Below, piece by piece: positions 1-6,829 of a stretch of DNA of 21,031 bases. How positions within the stretch are numbered: position 1 is the stretch's first letter; each line of letters starts with the position of its first letter. Origin of the DNA: a virus. The stretch covers positions 1 through 21,031 of IMG/VR virus record IMGVR_UViG_3300007539_000279. One strand, given 5' to 3'. The position numbers and the translations under genes were made by a program. The notes beneath the pieces were generated by a model. That model was not told where the DNA came from. It searched no databases and was given only the letters and a program-made list of their open reading frames with translations.

Positions 1-2
1 AA

Positions 3-677
3 GAGTTGAGGGTCAAAGGGCATAATCGTTATGAAGCTGTTAATGCATTAAAACCATTAATCACTGATCGAAAGATCCAAGTGGTTGATAAGTTTGTCCG
101 TCAACATGAGACCTACAATACTACTAATTATATCTGTTTTACAAATGATAGAGACGCTTTACCCATTGATCAGACTGACAGAAGGTGGTGGATTGTGTTC
201 AATAAGTTATCTTCTCTTGATGATATTAAAGTAATTACTGGAGTCTCAAAAGAGGAGTATTTCCCCATGATTTGGGACGCTTTAAGGACAAATAAAGGCG
301 CTGTTGTTAGGTGGTTAATGACTGTGAATATTAGCAATAAATTTTTAAATTATCATCAAGCGCCACAAAGTGATGACAAAGATTTGATGATATCAACTGA
401 AGAGGCCATGACCGAAGGGTTGCAGGAAACCAAAGATTTGATCAAAAAAGGGGGAGAATATTATTGCAGCGAGGTCATTTGTTCCTCAAATTTGTTCAAT
501 GATCTGTCCAATTTTTATCCAGATTTAGTTCTTAATAACTATCAAAAAAATAAAATTTTAAAAAAATTGGGTTATTCCTGCCAAGGTGCGATGAAAATTA
601 ACTCCCTAAAAAAGACAGTATGGGTTACTCAAAAGATGAAAAACGAGGACGTACGGAATACTCTATTAAGTATTTAA
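3..677 (+). CDS. Primase-helicase (DUF5906 / P4-D5-type SF3 helicase), 3' part, 5' end outside window
   Basis: This is the C-terminal part of a phage replication primase-helicase. The reading frame is open to the left edge, so the TTG at position 6 is an internal leucine codon and the true start lies upstream. Counting from that TTG, the segment NALKPLITDR (13-22), the FTN motif (45-47, sensor-1-like) and DRRWW (58-62, arginine-finger-like) follow the pattern of the second half of the AAA+/SF3 helicase domain in DUF5906 proteins. The remaining ~110 residues look like a C-terminal DNA-binding tail. The Walker A and B motifs and any primase domain must lie upstream. Relatives such as the P4 alpha protein unwind DNA at an origin and bind short repeats there, which matters because a repeat-rich noncoding region follows directly. 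The family is fairly certain; the origin link is inference. Confidence 0.85.
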   Translation, partial: ELRVKGHNRYEAVNALKPLITDRKIQVVDKFVRQHETYNTTNYICFTNDRDALPIDQTDRRWWIVFNKLSSLDDIKVITGVSKEEYFPMIWDALRTNKGAVVRWLMTVNISNKFLNYHQAPQSDDKDLMISTEEAMTEGLQETKDLIKKGGEYYCSEVICSSNLFNDLSNFYPDLVLNNYQKNKILKKLGYSCQGAMKINSLKKTVWVTQKMKNEDVRNTLLSI

Positions 678-725
678 CTATATCACGTTCCATATGCTTG
701 GTTTTTATCGTTTAAAATACCTTAA

Positions 726-1079
726 AAGGTACCGAAGATTGGCTCGTAAGTGACCGAAAGTTCTTATCTGGTTTTATGATCGGAACCTAGCTAAAAGTAT
801 ATAAATAAAGGGTTTAAAGGGGAAAGGTACCTAAGTTCTTAAGTTCTTATGTATAAATCTATATATATAAAAAAAAATAAAATTACATTACATATACATA
901 AATATTTTTTTTCTATATATATAATAGGGAAACATAAAGAACCTAGGTTCTTAGGTACTTTTCAGCTTAAGCTATTGTTTTTAATAAAGTTTTAGAGGTA
1001 CTTACCTCAAAACACTAAGGAACCTATTAGGTACCAATAATGTAAAGTATTGATTTTTAACGAATTGCAAAAGTACTTA
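726..1079. repeat. Array of 9-bp motif A(A/G)GT(A/T)C(C/T)TA, about ten or more copies
   Basis: Plus-strand copies or near copies are seen at about 758-766 (AAGTTCTTA), 825-833 (AGGTACCTA), 833-841 and 841-849 (AAGTTCTTA twice, in tandem), 945-953 (AGGTTCTTA), 953-961 (AGGTACTTT), 996-1004 (AGGTACTTA), 1029-1037 (AGGTACCAA) and 1071-1079 (AAGTACTTA). A shorter match, AAGGTACC, lies at 726-733. Minus-strand copies lie at about 782-790, 937-946 and 1019-1027. Some pair into palindromes: AAGAACCTAGGTTCTT (937-952, perfect), GAGGTA-CT-TACCTC (995-1008) and a 17-bp near-palindrome at 1019-1035. The dense clustering in noncoding DNA suggests binding sites for one protein, possibly the replication initiator, the small terminase or a late-gene regulator. 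Confidence 0.75.
826..959. repeat. Inverted repeat flanking an AT-rich palindromic core
   Basis: The reverse complement of 826-849 matches 936-959 at 18 of 24 positions by hand alignment. Between these arms the sequence is over 90% A+T (851-926). It contains a second, inner inverted repeat: an alternating TA run followed by nine A at about 859-879, mirrored by eight T followed by an alternating TA run at about 903-923. The result is a nested, roughly two-fold symmetric structure about 134 bp long. Such a layout fits a DNA-unwinding element between protein-binding boxes, or a bent, cruciform-prone regulatory or packaging site. Confidence 0.7.
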
Positions 1080-1100
1080 AGGCTTTTGCTTTTCAAGGTG

Positions 1101-1129
1101 TTGATTTGTTGTTTTTTTATTGATACGAT
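1101..1129 (+). promoter_or_regulatory. Candidate promoter upstream of terS
   Basis: A -35-like TTGATT (1101-1106) and a -10-like TACGAT (1124-1129) are separated by 17 bp. They lie about 45 bp before the terS start and in the right orientation. The -10 falls inside an inverted repeat, TACGAT-GTA-ATCGTA (1124-1138), itself inside TTGATA/TATCAA arms (1120-1125 and 1145-1150), so a DNA-binding regulator could cover it. The match to a sigma-70 consensus is moderate (4 of 6 in each box). Confidence 0.35.
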
Positions 1130-1172
1130 GTAATCGTAAAAAAATATCAACCCTTGAGCACGAGATAAAACC

Positions 1173-1547
1173 TTGACTATCAAACACGACGGCATACCCT
1201 TCAAAGCGACTGACGAGCAAATTCAATATGTGAGAGATAACGCTCACCTATTGACCGCTGAGACTCTCGCGGATTTTTTCGGTATTGCAAGACGTACTAT
1301 ATTCAAGGCGTTTAAGCGTGATCCCGAGCTGTACAGAGCATGGATTGACGCTAAAACCAACGGAATAACTAAAGTTGCTAGTGCACTGTATAAAAATGCA
1401 GTCGAAGGTAATGTACCTTGTCAAATGTTTTATTTGAAGACTCAAGCGGGATGGCAAGAGAAAGGTAGAGAGACTGAGCCAGAGACTGAGTCAGTCAGAA
1501 CTATAGACGATCTATACTCTGACCAAGGTGACAATAATGACAATTGA
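1173..1547 (+). CDS. terS: Terminase small subunit
   Basis: A 124-residue DNA-packaging protein that would recognise the packaging site and bring the large subunit to it. Residues ~26-50 (AETLADFFGIARRTIFKAF) form a helix-turn-helix typical of small terminases. Residues ~55-95 carry the usual oligomerisation segment with an ALYKNA...FYLKTQAGW pattern, seen in many TerS proteins as LY..A..G followed by FYLK...GW. The C-terminal tail is acidic. The start is a TTG with a GAG element 8 bases upstream; an in-frame GTG at 1230 would cut into the HTH region and is less likely. The gene lies directly after the repeat-rich noncoding region, as expected if its DNA target is nearby. The next gene overlaps its 3' end by 11 bp. 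Confidence 0.8.
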   Translation: MTIKHDGIPFKATDEQIQYVRDNAHLLTAETLADFFGIARRTIFKAFKRDPELYRAWIDAKTNGITKVASALYKNAVEGNVPCQMFYLKTQAGWQEKGRETEPETESVRTIDDLYSDQGDNNDN

Positions 1548-1809
1548 GATTACTGTACCTGCTGACCAATGGATCCAAATCACTACAGCCGGCGAAGAAA
1601 AAGGGTCATTGTATTGTCAAGACCAAGATTCATCTATCGCATTAACTGAGTCTGCAACGTTACCAACTACAGAGGTCTCTGACACACCACTGGTTAATAT
1701 AATAAAACAATTTGAGTCTAAAGGGTTTTTTGGCCTAGGAACTATTAATTTTCTTTACGCCAGAGCGCTAAACAAACCCACTAGAATTACAGTTTCGATA
1801 GCCGATTAA
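1537..1809 (+). CDS. Small protein of unknown function, cotranscribed with terS
   Basis: A 90-residue acidic protein beginning MTIEITVPADQW. I do not recognise its family. It has many alternating hydrophobic/polar stretches, suggesting a small beta-rich fold, and ends in ARALNKPTRITVSIAD. The frame also has a GTG at 1528, but AAGGTG (1525-1530) makes a good ribosome binding site 6 bases before the ATG at 1537, so the ATG is preferred. The gene overlaps terS by 11 bp and stops 22 bp before a strong intrinsic terminator, so it is the last gene of a short terS unit. It could be a small virion (decoration) protein or a packaging accessory factor; nothing in the sequence decides between these. Confidence 0.7.
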   Translation: MTIEITVPADQWIQITTAGEEKGSLYCQDQDSSIALTESATLPTTEVSDTPLVNIIKQFESKGFFGLGTINFLYARALNKPTRITVSIAD

Positions 1810-1831
1810 AAAAATGAACTCCTGTGGTCCG

Positions 1832-1856
1832 GCCCCTTCTAAAGGGGCTTTTTTTT
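1832..1856 (+). terminator. Rho-independent terminator after the terS unit
   Basis: A perfect 7-bp GC-rich stem, GCCCCTT (1832-1838) pairing with AAGGGGC (1842-1848), with a 3-base loop CTA, is followed directly by eight T (1849-1856). It sits 22 bp after the stop of the small gene and 50 bp before the next start. This is the clearest terminator in the window. Confidence 0.92.
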
Positions 1857-1882
1857 CACTTGTAAAATAGATACTATATAAA
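1855..1882 (+). promoter_or_regulatory. Candidate promoter for the fibre/terL/head operon
   Basis: TTCACT (1855-1860, 4 of 6 to TTGACA) and TATAAA (1877-1882, 5 of 6 to TATAAT) are separated by 16 bp. They begin at the T-run of the preceding terminator and lie just ahead of the start at 1906. Transcription would begin near 1889 and leave a short leader. A fresh promoter is expected here because the terminator would otherwise isolate the long downstream operon; partial readthrough is the alternative. Confidence 0.35.
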
Positions 1883-1905
1883 AAACGTTAAAGCGAGAGA
1901 TAATC

Positions 1906-2985
1906 ATGCCAATAGTTGATCAGGACATAATTAATGTTGGAGACTCTAGTAGTGGGCCTACTGGGGTCACTGAGGTAGTAGCGGGTGATGGGATAGCGGT
2001 AGATGCAACAGCACCGGATAAACCTATAGTATCTGCCACAGGAGTCCAGAGCCTCTCTTCTGGCGCTGGAATATCAATTGATAATACAGACCCCCAGAAC
2101 CCTACGGTTTCAGCCACAGGAGTCCAGAGTCTTTCCTCTGGCGCTGGAATATCAATTGATAATACAGACCCCCAGAACCCTACAGTTTCAGCTGTTCCTC
2201 TCGAAGTTGTGGGCCGAAGAATCAGCGCTTCTGAGTCATTATCTGCAACAGCTCAAAATATCATTATCTCGGAGATAACGACCGGACCTATTACGCTGAC
2301 CTTAGCGCCATCAAGTGCATATCCATCAGGAACCAAGTGGTTTATGACTCGATTTATTAACGCATCTGATCACATTGTAACCATTGAGACTGCTGATAGC
2401 TCAGAGTTTTATAAAGGCAGAGGGAACAAGATCAATATGGTCCCAAGTGTAGCAGGAACATCTGATATTACATTGAGCGCCTTTAACTTTGCAGCTGATG
2501 GACCATATCCAGCCCGTGACGGCTGGGCGATTCAAGTTGCGGTGCCGGTTGCTATGTATGCGCTGTATTCAGGCAATGTAAATATGGACGAATTTAATGG
2601 TGCGGGAAAAGCAATAGCATACAGAGAAGGCACAGCGACCGATAACGATGAAATTATGGAATTAGAGGCTACTAACGAGACAAGGATTTTATTGAAAAAA
2701 GGCGGTCGTACTCGGGTCAATGTGGACTTGGAAATTGATGCCACCCAATCTTCCCCACCTTGGAACATTTCAATAAGGGGTCGAGTGTTTAGAAATGGTG
2801 CTTATGTTGATATAGGCTTAATATCTGAAAGTGGTACGGGCAACTTTGGGGGCGAGGATGCTTGGGTATCCAAAGATTATTATTTCGATGCGCAGCCAGG
2901 GGACGAGCTAGAGCAGTTATTAATAAATTCCGGTGTTACTGGCACGCTGAAAACATCAACTGTCAAAGTTTACACTGACCAATGA
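1906..2985 (+). CDS. Fibre-like or head-decoration structural protein with 26-residue repeats
   Basis: A 359-residue protein with no signal peptide. Residues 19-96 are three consecutive 26-residue repeats of the form GV..l..G.GI.vD.tdP.nPtVSA, a motif common in phage fibre and appendage shafts. The middle part (~97-210) is beta-rich. The last ~150 residues (from about MYALYSGN) end in a pattern with GG..WVSKDYYFDAQPGDELE, which looks like a jelly-roll head domain of the kind that caps trimeric fibres; this fold call is inference. The start ATG has GAGAGA about 6-10 bases upstream. The stop overlaps the terL start (ATGA). Because it sits in the packaging/head block rather than beside the baseplate, a head fibre or capsid decoration is as likely as a tail fibre. 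Confidence 0.6.
   Translation: MPIVDQDIINVGDSSSGPTGVTEVVAGDGIAVDATAPDKPIVSATGVQSLSSGAGISIDNTDPQNPTVSATGVQSLSSGAGISIDNTDPQNPTVSAVPLEVVGRRISASESLSATAQNIIISEITTGPITLTLAPSSAYPSGTKWFMTRFINASDHIVTIETADSSEFYKGRGNKINMVPSVAGTSDITLSAFNFAADGPYPARDGWAIQVAVPVAMYALYSGNVNMDEFNGAGKAIAYREGTATDNDEIMELEATNETRILLKKGGRTRVNVDLEIDATQSSPPWNISIRGRVFRNGAYVDIGLISESGTGNFGGEDAWVSKDYYFDAQPGDELEQLLINSGVTGTLKTSTVKVYTDQ
1960..2193 (+). repeat. Three 78-bp coding repeats in the fibre-like gene
   Basis: Units are 1960-2037, 2038-2115 and 2116-2193, each encoding 26 residues. The second and third units differ at five bases, all silent, so they encode identical peptides. The first unit is clearly diverged. The repeats look like products of in-frame tandem duplication and could change in number by recombination without breaking the frame. 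Confidence 0.95.
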
Positions 2986-4364
2986 TCAAACTTAACCCGG
3001 CTCTAAGAGACTTCTGGGGATGTCCCAAGCCTTACAAAATTCTGAAGGGCGGCAGGGTATCAAGTAAAACTGAGGACACTGCTGGCCGTTGTATCTACTT
3101 AGCACAGCACTATAAACTTAAGTTTCTTTGCTTGCGGCAGTTCCAGAATAAGATCGCCGATAGCGTCTACCCAGTACTTAAAAAAAAAATATATAGCGAA
3201 GGTGTTGAGTCATCTTTCAGTCTCACTAAGTCTACTATCATATGCAAGACAACAGGGACCGAATTTATTTTTAATGGTCTCTCACGCAATACCGAGGACA
3301 TTAAGGGTATTGATGGGGTGGATATCTGTTGGATCGAGGAAGGCGAAGGATTGACAGAGGAGCAGTGGGGAATAGTAGATCCCACAATACGTAAACCCAA
3401 TAGTGAAGTTTGGATAGTTTACAATCCCCGTCTTCAGTCTGATTTCATAGAATCTAAGCTTCCTAGGCTGTTGGGTAATGATGCGATCATTAGGCATATC
3501 AATTATGACGAAAACCCATTTATCTCTGACACTTCGATTAAAAAGATAAATAGATTAAAAGACCTTGATGAAGAAGCTTATGAACATATCTACTTAGGCA
3601 AAGCAAGATCTGATGATGACGCTGTAATTATTAAACGCTCTTGGATTGATGCAGCAATAGATGCTCACCTTAAAATAGATATAGATATGACTGGTGACAA
3701 GTGTCTAGGATATGACGTAGCTGACAGCGGCTCTGACAATTGTGCTACTGTTCTATTTGATGGTTCGATAGCTCTAGAGTGTGACGAGTGGGCGGCCTCA
3801 GAGGACCAATTATTGGAGTCTTCGACACGGGTTTATCATCAAGCCAAAGCCAATCAAGCGGCTATCATTTATGATTCTATAGGCGTAGGTGCTGGTACTG
3901 GCTCTCACATCAACCAACTCAACGAAAAAAATTACACCACCATCAATTCTAGTGGGTTTAATGCTGGTGCTAGGGTAATAGACCCCGATAATGTTTATCT
4001 GGGCGAGGGTTCTAACGCTATATTAAACAAGGATTTTTTTGAGAATGCAAAAGCTCAAGCTTGGTGGTCGTTGTCCGTTAGGTTTAGAAACACTTACAAC
4101 GCCGTGCATAAAGGTCTAAGTTTCGAACCCCACCAACTTATATCAATTAGTAGTGATATAGCTAATCTGCAACAGCTAAAAGATGAGTTGTCAACGCCGA
4201 GGAAAGATTATTCCGAGAGTGGTAAGGTGATGGTTGAGTCTAAGAGAAAACTAGCTAAGCGCAATATAAAGTCTCCTAATCTGGCTGACGCCTTTGTGAT
4301 GGCTCTGGCCCCAAAAGAGAGCGAAAGTCTAGACTTTTTATCTTCTAATATTAACTTTTTTTAA
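2982..4364 (+). CDS. terL: Terminase large subunit (PBSX/Terminase_3 type)
   Basis: A 460-residue packaging motor. The N-terminal ATPase has a Walker A-like GGRVSSKT (23-30), a Walker B with catalytic glutamates DICWIEEGE (114-122) and a coupling segment WIVYNPR (144-150). The C-terminal RNase H-like nuclease shows the expected acidic positions: D245 in GYDVAD, D298 in IIYDSIG and D436 in SPNLADAF. The length is normal for the family. The protein would cut concatemeric DNA and pump it through the portal encoded next. Its ATG overlaps the stop of the fibre-like gene by 4 bp, which implies translational coupling. The gene is separated from terS by 1.4 kb, which is unusual. The assignment is firm. 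Confidence 0.95.
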   Translation: MIKLNPALRDFWGCPKPYKILKGGRVSSKTEDTAGRCIYLAQHYKLKFLCLRQFQNKIADSVYPVLKKKIYSEGVESSFSLTKSTIICKTTGTEFIFNGLSRNTEDIKGIDGVDICWIEEGEGLTEEQWGIVDPTIRKPNSEVWIVYNPRLQSDFIESKLPRLLGNDAIIRHINYDENPFISDTSIKKINRLKDLDEEAYEHIYLGKARSDDDAVIIKRSWIDAAIDAHLKIDIDMTGDKCLGYDVADSGSDNCATVLFDGSIALECDEWAASEDQLLESSTRVYHQAKANQAAIIYDSIGVGAGTGSHINQLNEKNYTTINSSGFNAGARVIDPDNVYLGEGSNAILNKDFFENAKAQAWWSLSVRFRNTYNAVHKGLSFEPHQLISISSDIANLQQLKDELSTPRKDYSESGKVMVESKRKLAKRNIKSPNLADAFVMALAPKESESLDFLSSNINFF

Positions 4365-4376
4365 TTAGGGTTTTAC

Positions 4377-5942
4377 ATGTTCAAACTATTTAAATCAAAG
4401 CCTACACTTTCACCAGCCATCGAAAAGCCTACAGAAGACACCAAAGGGCCTCACGCACTAGATCCTTTTCACTTGGACCCTAATGCTCTTAAAACGGTCG
4501 GAAATATAGAGCAATTAAACACAAAGATTTTTAGTCACCAGACCAGCGCAGCATTTGACCACGCAATGGACAATTGTCCAGATCAAGATATCAAATCTGC
4601 TTACAGACTGGATAGTCAATCTATTAATCCTGTGATATTAGAGTATTTCGCTAATACATCCGCATTTATCGGGTATCAAAATTGCGCCATTCTTGCTCAA
4701 AAAAAATTGATGGGTATAGCGTGCACCATCAAAGCGGAGGAAGCCGTAAAAAATTGGTTTGAAATATCTTTTACAAACAAGAATGTAGGAGATACCGAGG
4801 TTGATGATAAAGTCCTTGCTTATATTCGCAAAAGCGACGTTAGATTTAAAGTTAAGGATCACATCGTCAGGGCCGAAAGGTTTAAAAATATTTTTGGCAT
4901 TAGACATATATTGTTTAAGGTCGAATCAATGGACCCTGACTATTATCTAAAACCGTTTAATCCTGACTCTGTCACTCCCGGTAGCTACAAAGGGATGCAT
5001 CAAGTTGACCCTATTTTTGTAGTGCCAGAGTTTACTGACACAGGTCTCTCAGACCCATTATCTAAAAATTTTTACAATCCTCTCTATTGGGTAATTAATG
5101 GCGTAAAAATTCATAGGTCTCATTTCGTTATCATCTATGGAGACGAGGTTGCAGACATATTAAAACCCTCATACAGATATGGAGGTATTCCGCTAGTTCA
5201 ACAAATCTATGAGAGACTATATAAAGCAGAGAGAACAGCGAACGAAGCTCCAGAGCTTGCACTAACCAAGCGACTTAATGTCCGCAAAACTAATCTAGCT
5301 AAAGCCTTAGCGATGGAGGGCTCATTCCTTCAGCGAATGAGAGACCTAGTCACATTTAGAGACAATTACGGAATATTGATAGCTGATAATAGTGAGGACA
5401 TACAACAGATTGACACCTCGCTCGCTGATTATACTGATGTTGTGAATAATCAATATCAAATATTTTCTTCCGAATGTGCAATACCGGCAGCTAAATTATT
5501 AAGCACATCGCCGCAAGGGATGAACGCCACCGGCGAGTTTGAGATGAAAAACTACAATCAGGAGGTTTCAAAAGTGCAGGAGAACAGGATGACTCCGATC
5601 CTTCATGCGCATTATGAAAGACTGTTACGGAGTGAAATATATCCTAAGTTCAGTTTGCAAGCACTTGATTACGACATATCTTGGAATCCTCTAGACAATC
5701 CTACAGCGATAGACGTTGCCACCGTTGAAAATATGAAGGCTCAAACAGATGCAACATTAGTCCAGAGTCAAGCGATCACTCCTGACAATGTCAGAGAACG
5801 ATTATCACAAGATGTTAACAGCCCGTATTTTAATATTGACCCATTTGAAGAGGTTGAGATTGAAGAGGATCCAGATAAGTATATCGATGGTGATAAATCA
5901 AACGAAGATCTTGAGGTGGACGAGCGACTAGGTGACCAATGA
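4377..5942 (+). CDS. Portal protein (DUF1073 family)
   Basis: A 521-residue protein forming the ring at one capsid vertex, through which DNA enters and to which the terminase and neck bind. The family is recognised from IHRSHFVIIYGDEVAD (~245-260), the conserved AERTANEAPELALTKR (~284-299) and TSPQGMNATGEFEMKNY (~377-393), which are hallmarks of DUF1073 portals. The C-terminus is strongly acidic (EEVEIEEDPDKYIDGD...). The start follows terL by 12 bases with AGGG upstream. The stop overlaps the next start by 4 bp (ATGA). Position directly after terL fits the standard head order. Confidence 0.92.
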   Translation: MFKLFKSKPTLSPAIEKPTEDTKGPHALDPFHLDPNALKTVGNIEQLNTKIFSHQTSAAFDHAMDNCPDQDIKSAYRLDSQSINPVILEYFANTSAFIGYQNCAILAQKKLMGIACTIKAEEAVKNWFEISFTNKNVGDTEVDDKVLAYIRKSDVRFKVKDHIVRAERFKNIFGIRHILFKVESMDPDYYLKPFNPDSVTPGSYKGMHQVDPIFVVPEFTDTGLSDPLSKNFYNPLYWVINGVKIHRSHFVIIYGDEVADILKPSYRYGGIPLVQQIYERLYKAERTANEAPELALTKRLNVRKTNLAKALAMEGSFLQRMRDLVTFRDNYGILIADNSEDIQQIDTSLADYTDVVNNQYQIFSSECAIPAAKLLSTSPQGMNATGEFEMKNYNQEVSKVQENRMTPILHAHYERLLRSEIYPKFSLQALDYDISWNPLDNPTAIDVATVENMKAQTDATLVQSQAITPDNVRERLSQDVNSPYFNIDPFEEVEIEEDPDKYIDGDKSNEDLEVDERLGDQ

Positions 5943-6829
5943 GACGTAAATTTGTATTCAGCACAAAGAGGTCTAAGCAGCTAAGAAGGGGGCAACAAGT
6001 TGAAGGCCCTATCCTTCTTCCTGCTGTCGCTCTGCAAGATAAGTTTGTTAAGTCTTGGCTAAAGCAAATTGATGCAATGCATAAAGATGTCAATAAGCAA
6101 GTTATGCAAATGTTTAAGTCTCCATTATCAAAAAGTACATATGCTCAAGATGCCAGTCTAGCAAGTACAGCCAAGAGATTAACTGACAAAATAACCAAGA
6201 AATGGCTAAAAGTATTTGATAAGTTTAGTGACAATTGGGCCGACAAAATGACAGATGATTTTAATAATCAGGCAGGGAGTTCTTTGCAATCATCTTTAAA
6301 AAAGCTCTCAGGGGGTCTTACTATCAAAACGGACGCTATTAATGAGCGCACCAATAACATTATGATTAGTGGGGCAGCGGAAGCCTCAAGTCTAATTAAA
6401 AGCATATCTAGCGAATATCTATCTAAAGTTTCTGAGGAAGTGCTTAGGTCTGTCAGGGATCCAGCGGCTGGTGGTTTATCAGGACTAATTAAAGAAATAA
6501 AAAAAAAATTAAACGGTAGATATAAGCGCACCAAGAACCATGCCAAAAATGTCGCTTTAGACCAGACTAGAAAGATGTTTAACAGCCTTAACGCTGCAAG
6601 GATGCAAGATGCAGGAATAGAAGAGTTCGAGTGGATACATTCCGGAGGGTCCAAAGAACCTAGAAAGGATCATATTGCTATGAACGGTAATATATATAGA
6701 TTTGATGACCCTCCGATCATTGACAAGCGAACAGGGGAGAGAGGGTTGCCCGGCCAGGCTTATTATTGCAGGTGCATGATGAAACCAGTTATTAGATTTA
6801 GTAAAGAGGTAGACAGTGAGAAAGATTGA
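5939..6829 (+). CDS. Minor head / head morphogenesis protein (Mu F-like, SPP1 gp7-like)
   Basis: A 296-residue minor capsid protein. The C-terminal third carries the Mu F-like domain: AKNVALDQTRKMFNSLNAARMQDAGIEEFEW, then WIHSGGSKEPRKDH (W232, H234, H245), and a CxC ending in YYCRC (C277, C279). These His and Cys positions are typical and may bind a metal. The N-terminal ~200 residues are mostly charged helices. In SPP1 and Mu the homologues associate with the portal and help DNA entry or procapsid assembly. The ATG overlaps the portal stop by 4 bp, and the next gene starts 14 bp before this one ends, so the three are translationally coupled. Confidence 0.88.
   Translation: MRRKFVFSTKRSKQLRRGQQVEGPILLPAVALQDKFVKSWLKQIDAMHKDVNKQVMQMFKSPLSKSTYAQDASLASTAKRLTDKITKKWLKVFDKFSDNWADKMTDDFNNQAGSSLQSSLKKLSGGLTIKTDAINERTNNIMISGAAEASSLIKSISSEYLSKVSEEVLRSVRDPAAGGLSGLIKEIKKKLNGRYKRTKNHAKNVALDQTRKMFNSLNAARMQDAGIEEFEWIHSGGSKEPRKDHIAMNGNIYRFDDPPIIDKRTGERGLPGQAYYCRCMMKPVIRFSKEVDSEKD

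Larger units (their letters stand above)
678..1172. other. 495-bp noncoding, repeat-rich, AT-rich region (candidate origin or cos/packaging site)
   Basis: No credible gene lies here. Short open frames exist (694-753 and 849-995, plus strand) but they lack ribosome binding sites, and the second is low-complexity A/T translation. The region holds many copies of a 9-bp motif with consensus A(A/G)GT(A/T)C(C/T)TA, a 16-bp perfect palindrome at 937-952, a core at 851-926 with only six G/C bases, and a candidate promoter before terS. It separates the replication gene from the packaging genes. Two roles fit: a replication origin with iterons, as next to P4 alpha-type proteins, or a cos/terminase-binding region, which in lambda-like phages lies just upstream of the small terminase gene. 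Confidence 0.8.

Noticed and set aside
694-753. 19-codon basic open frame (MLGFYRLKYLK...)
   Set aside because: No ribosome site and too short to support; it reads through motif-containing DNA.
849-995. 48-codon plus-strand open frame starting ATG in the AT-rich core
   Set aside because: No ribosome site, and the translation is the low-complexity reading of TA and A/T runs; it overlaps the repeat structure.
1120-1150. Inverted repeat as a terminator
   Set aside because: Stem is short and AT-rich, and no T-run follows it on either strand in the needed place.
1007-1204. 65-codon minus-strand open frame across the terS start
   Set aside because: Overlaps noncoding repeats and terS on the opposite strand, with no phage-like sequence or ribosome site.
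6268-6654. 128-codon minus-strand open frame inside the minor head protein gene
   Set aside because: Lies opposite a well-supported gene, has no recognisable domain and is a codon-use shadow.
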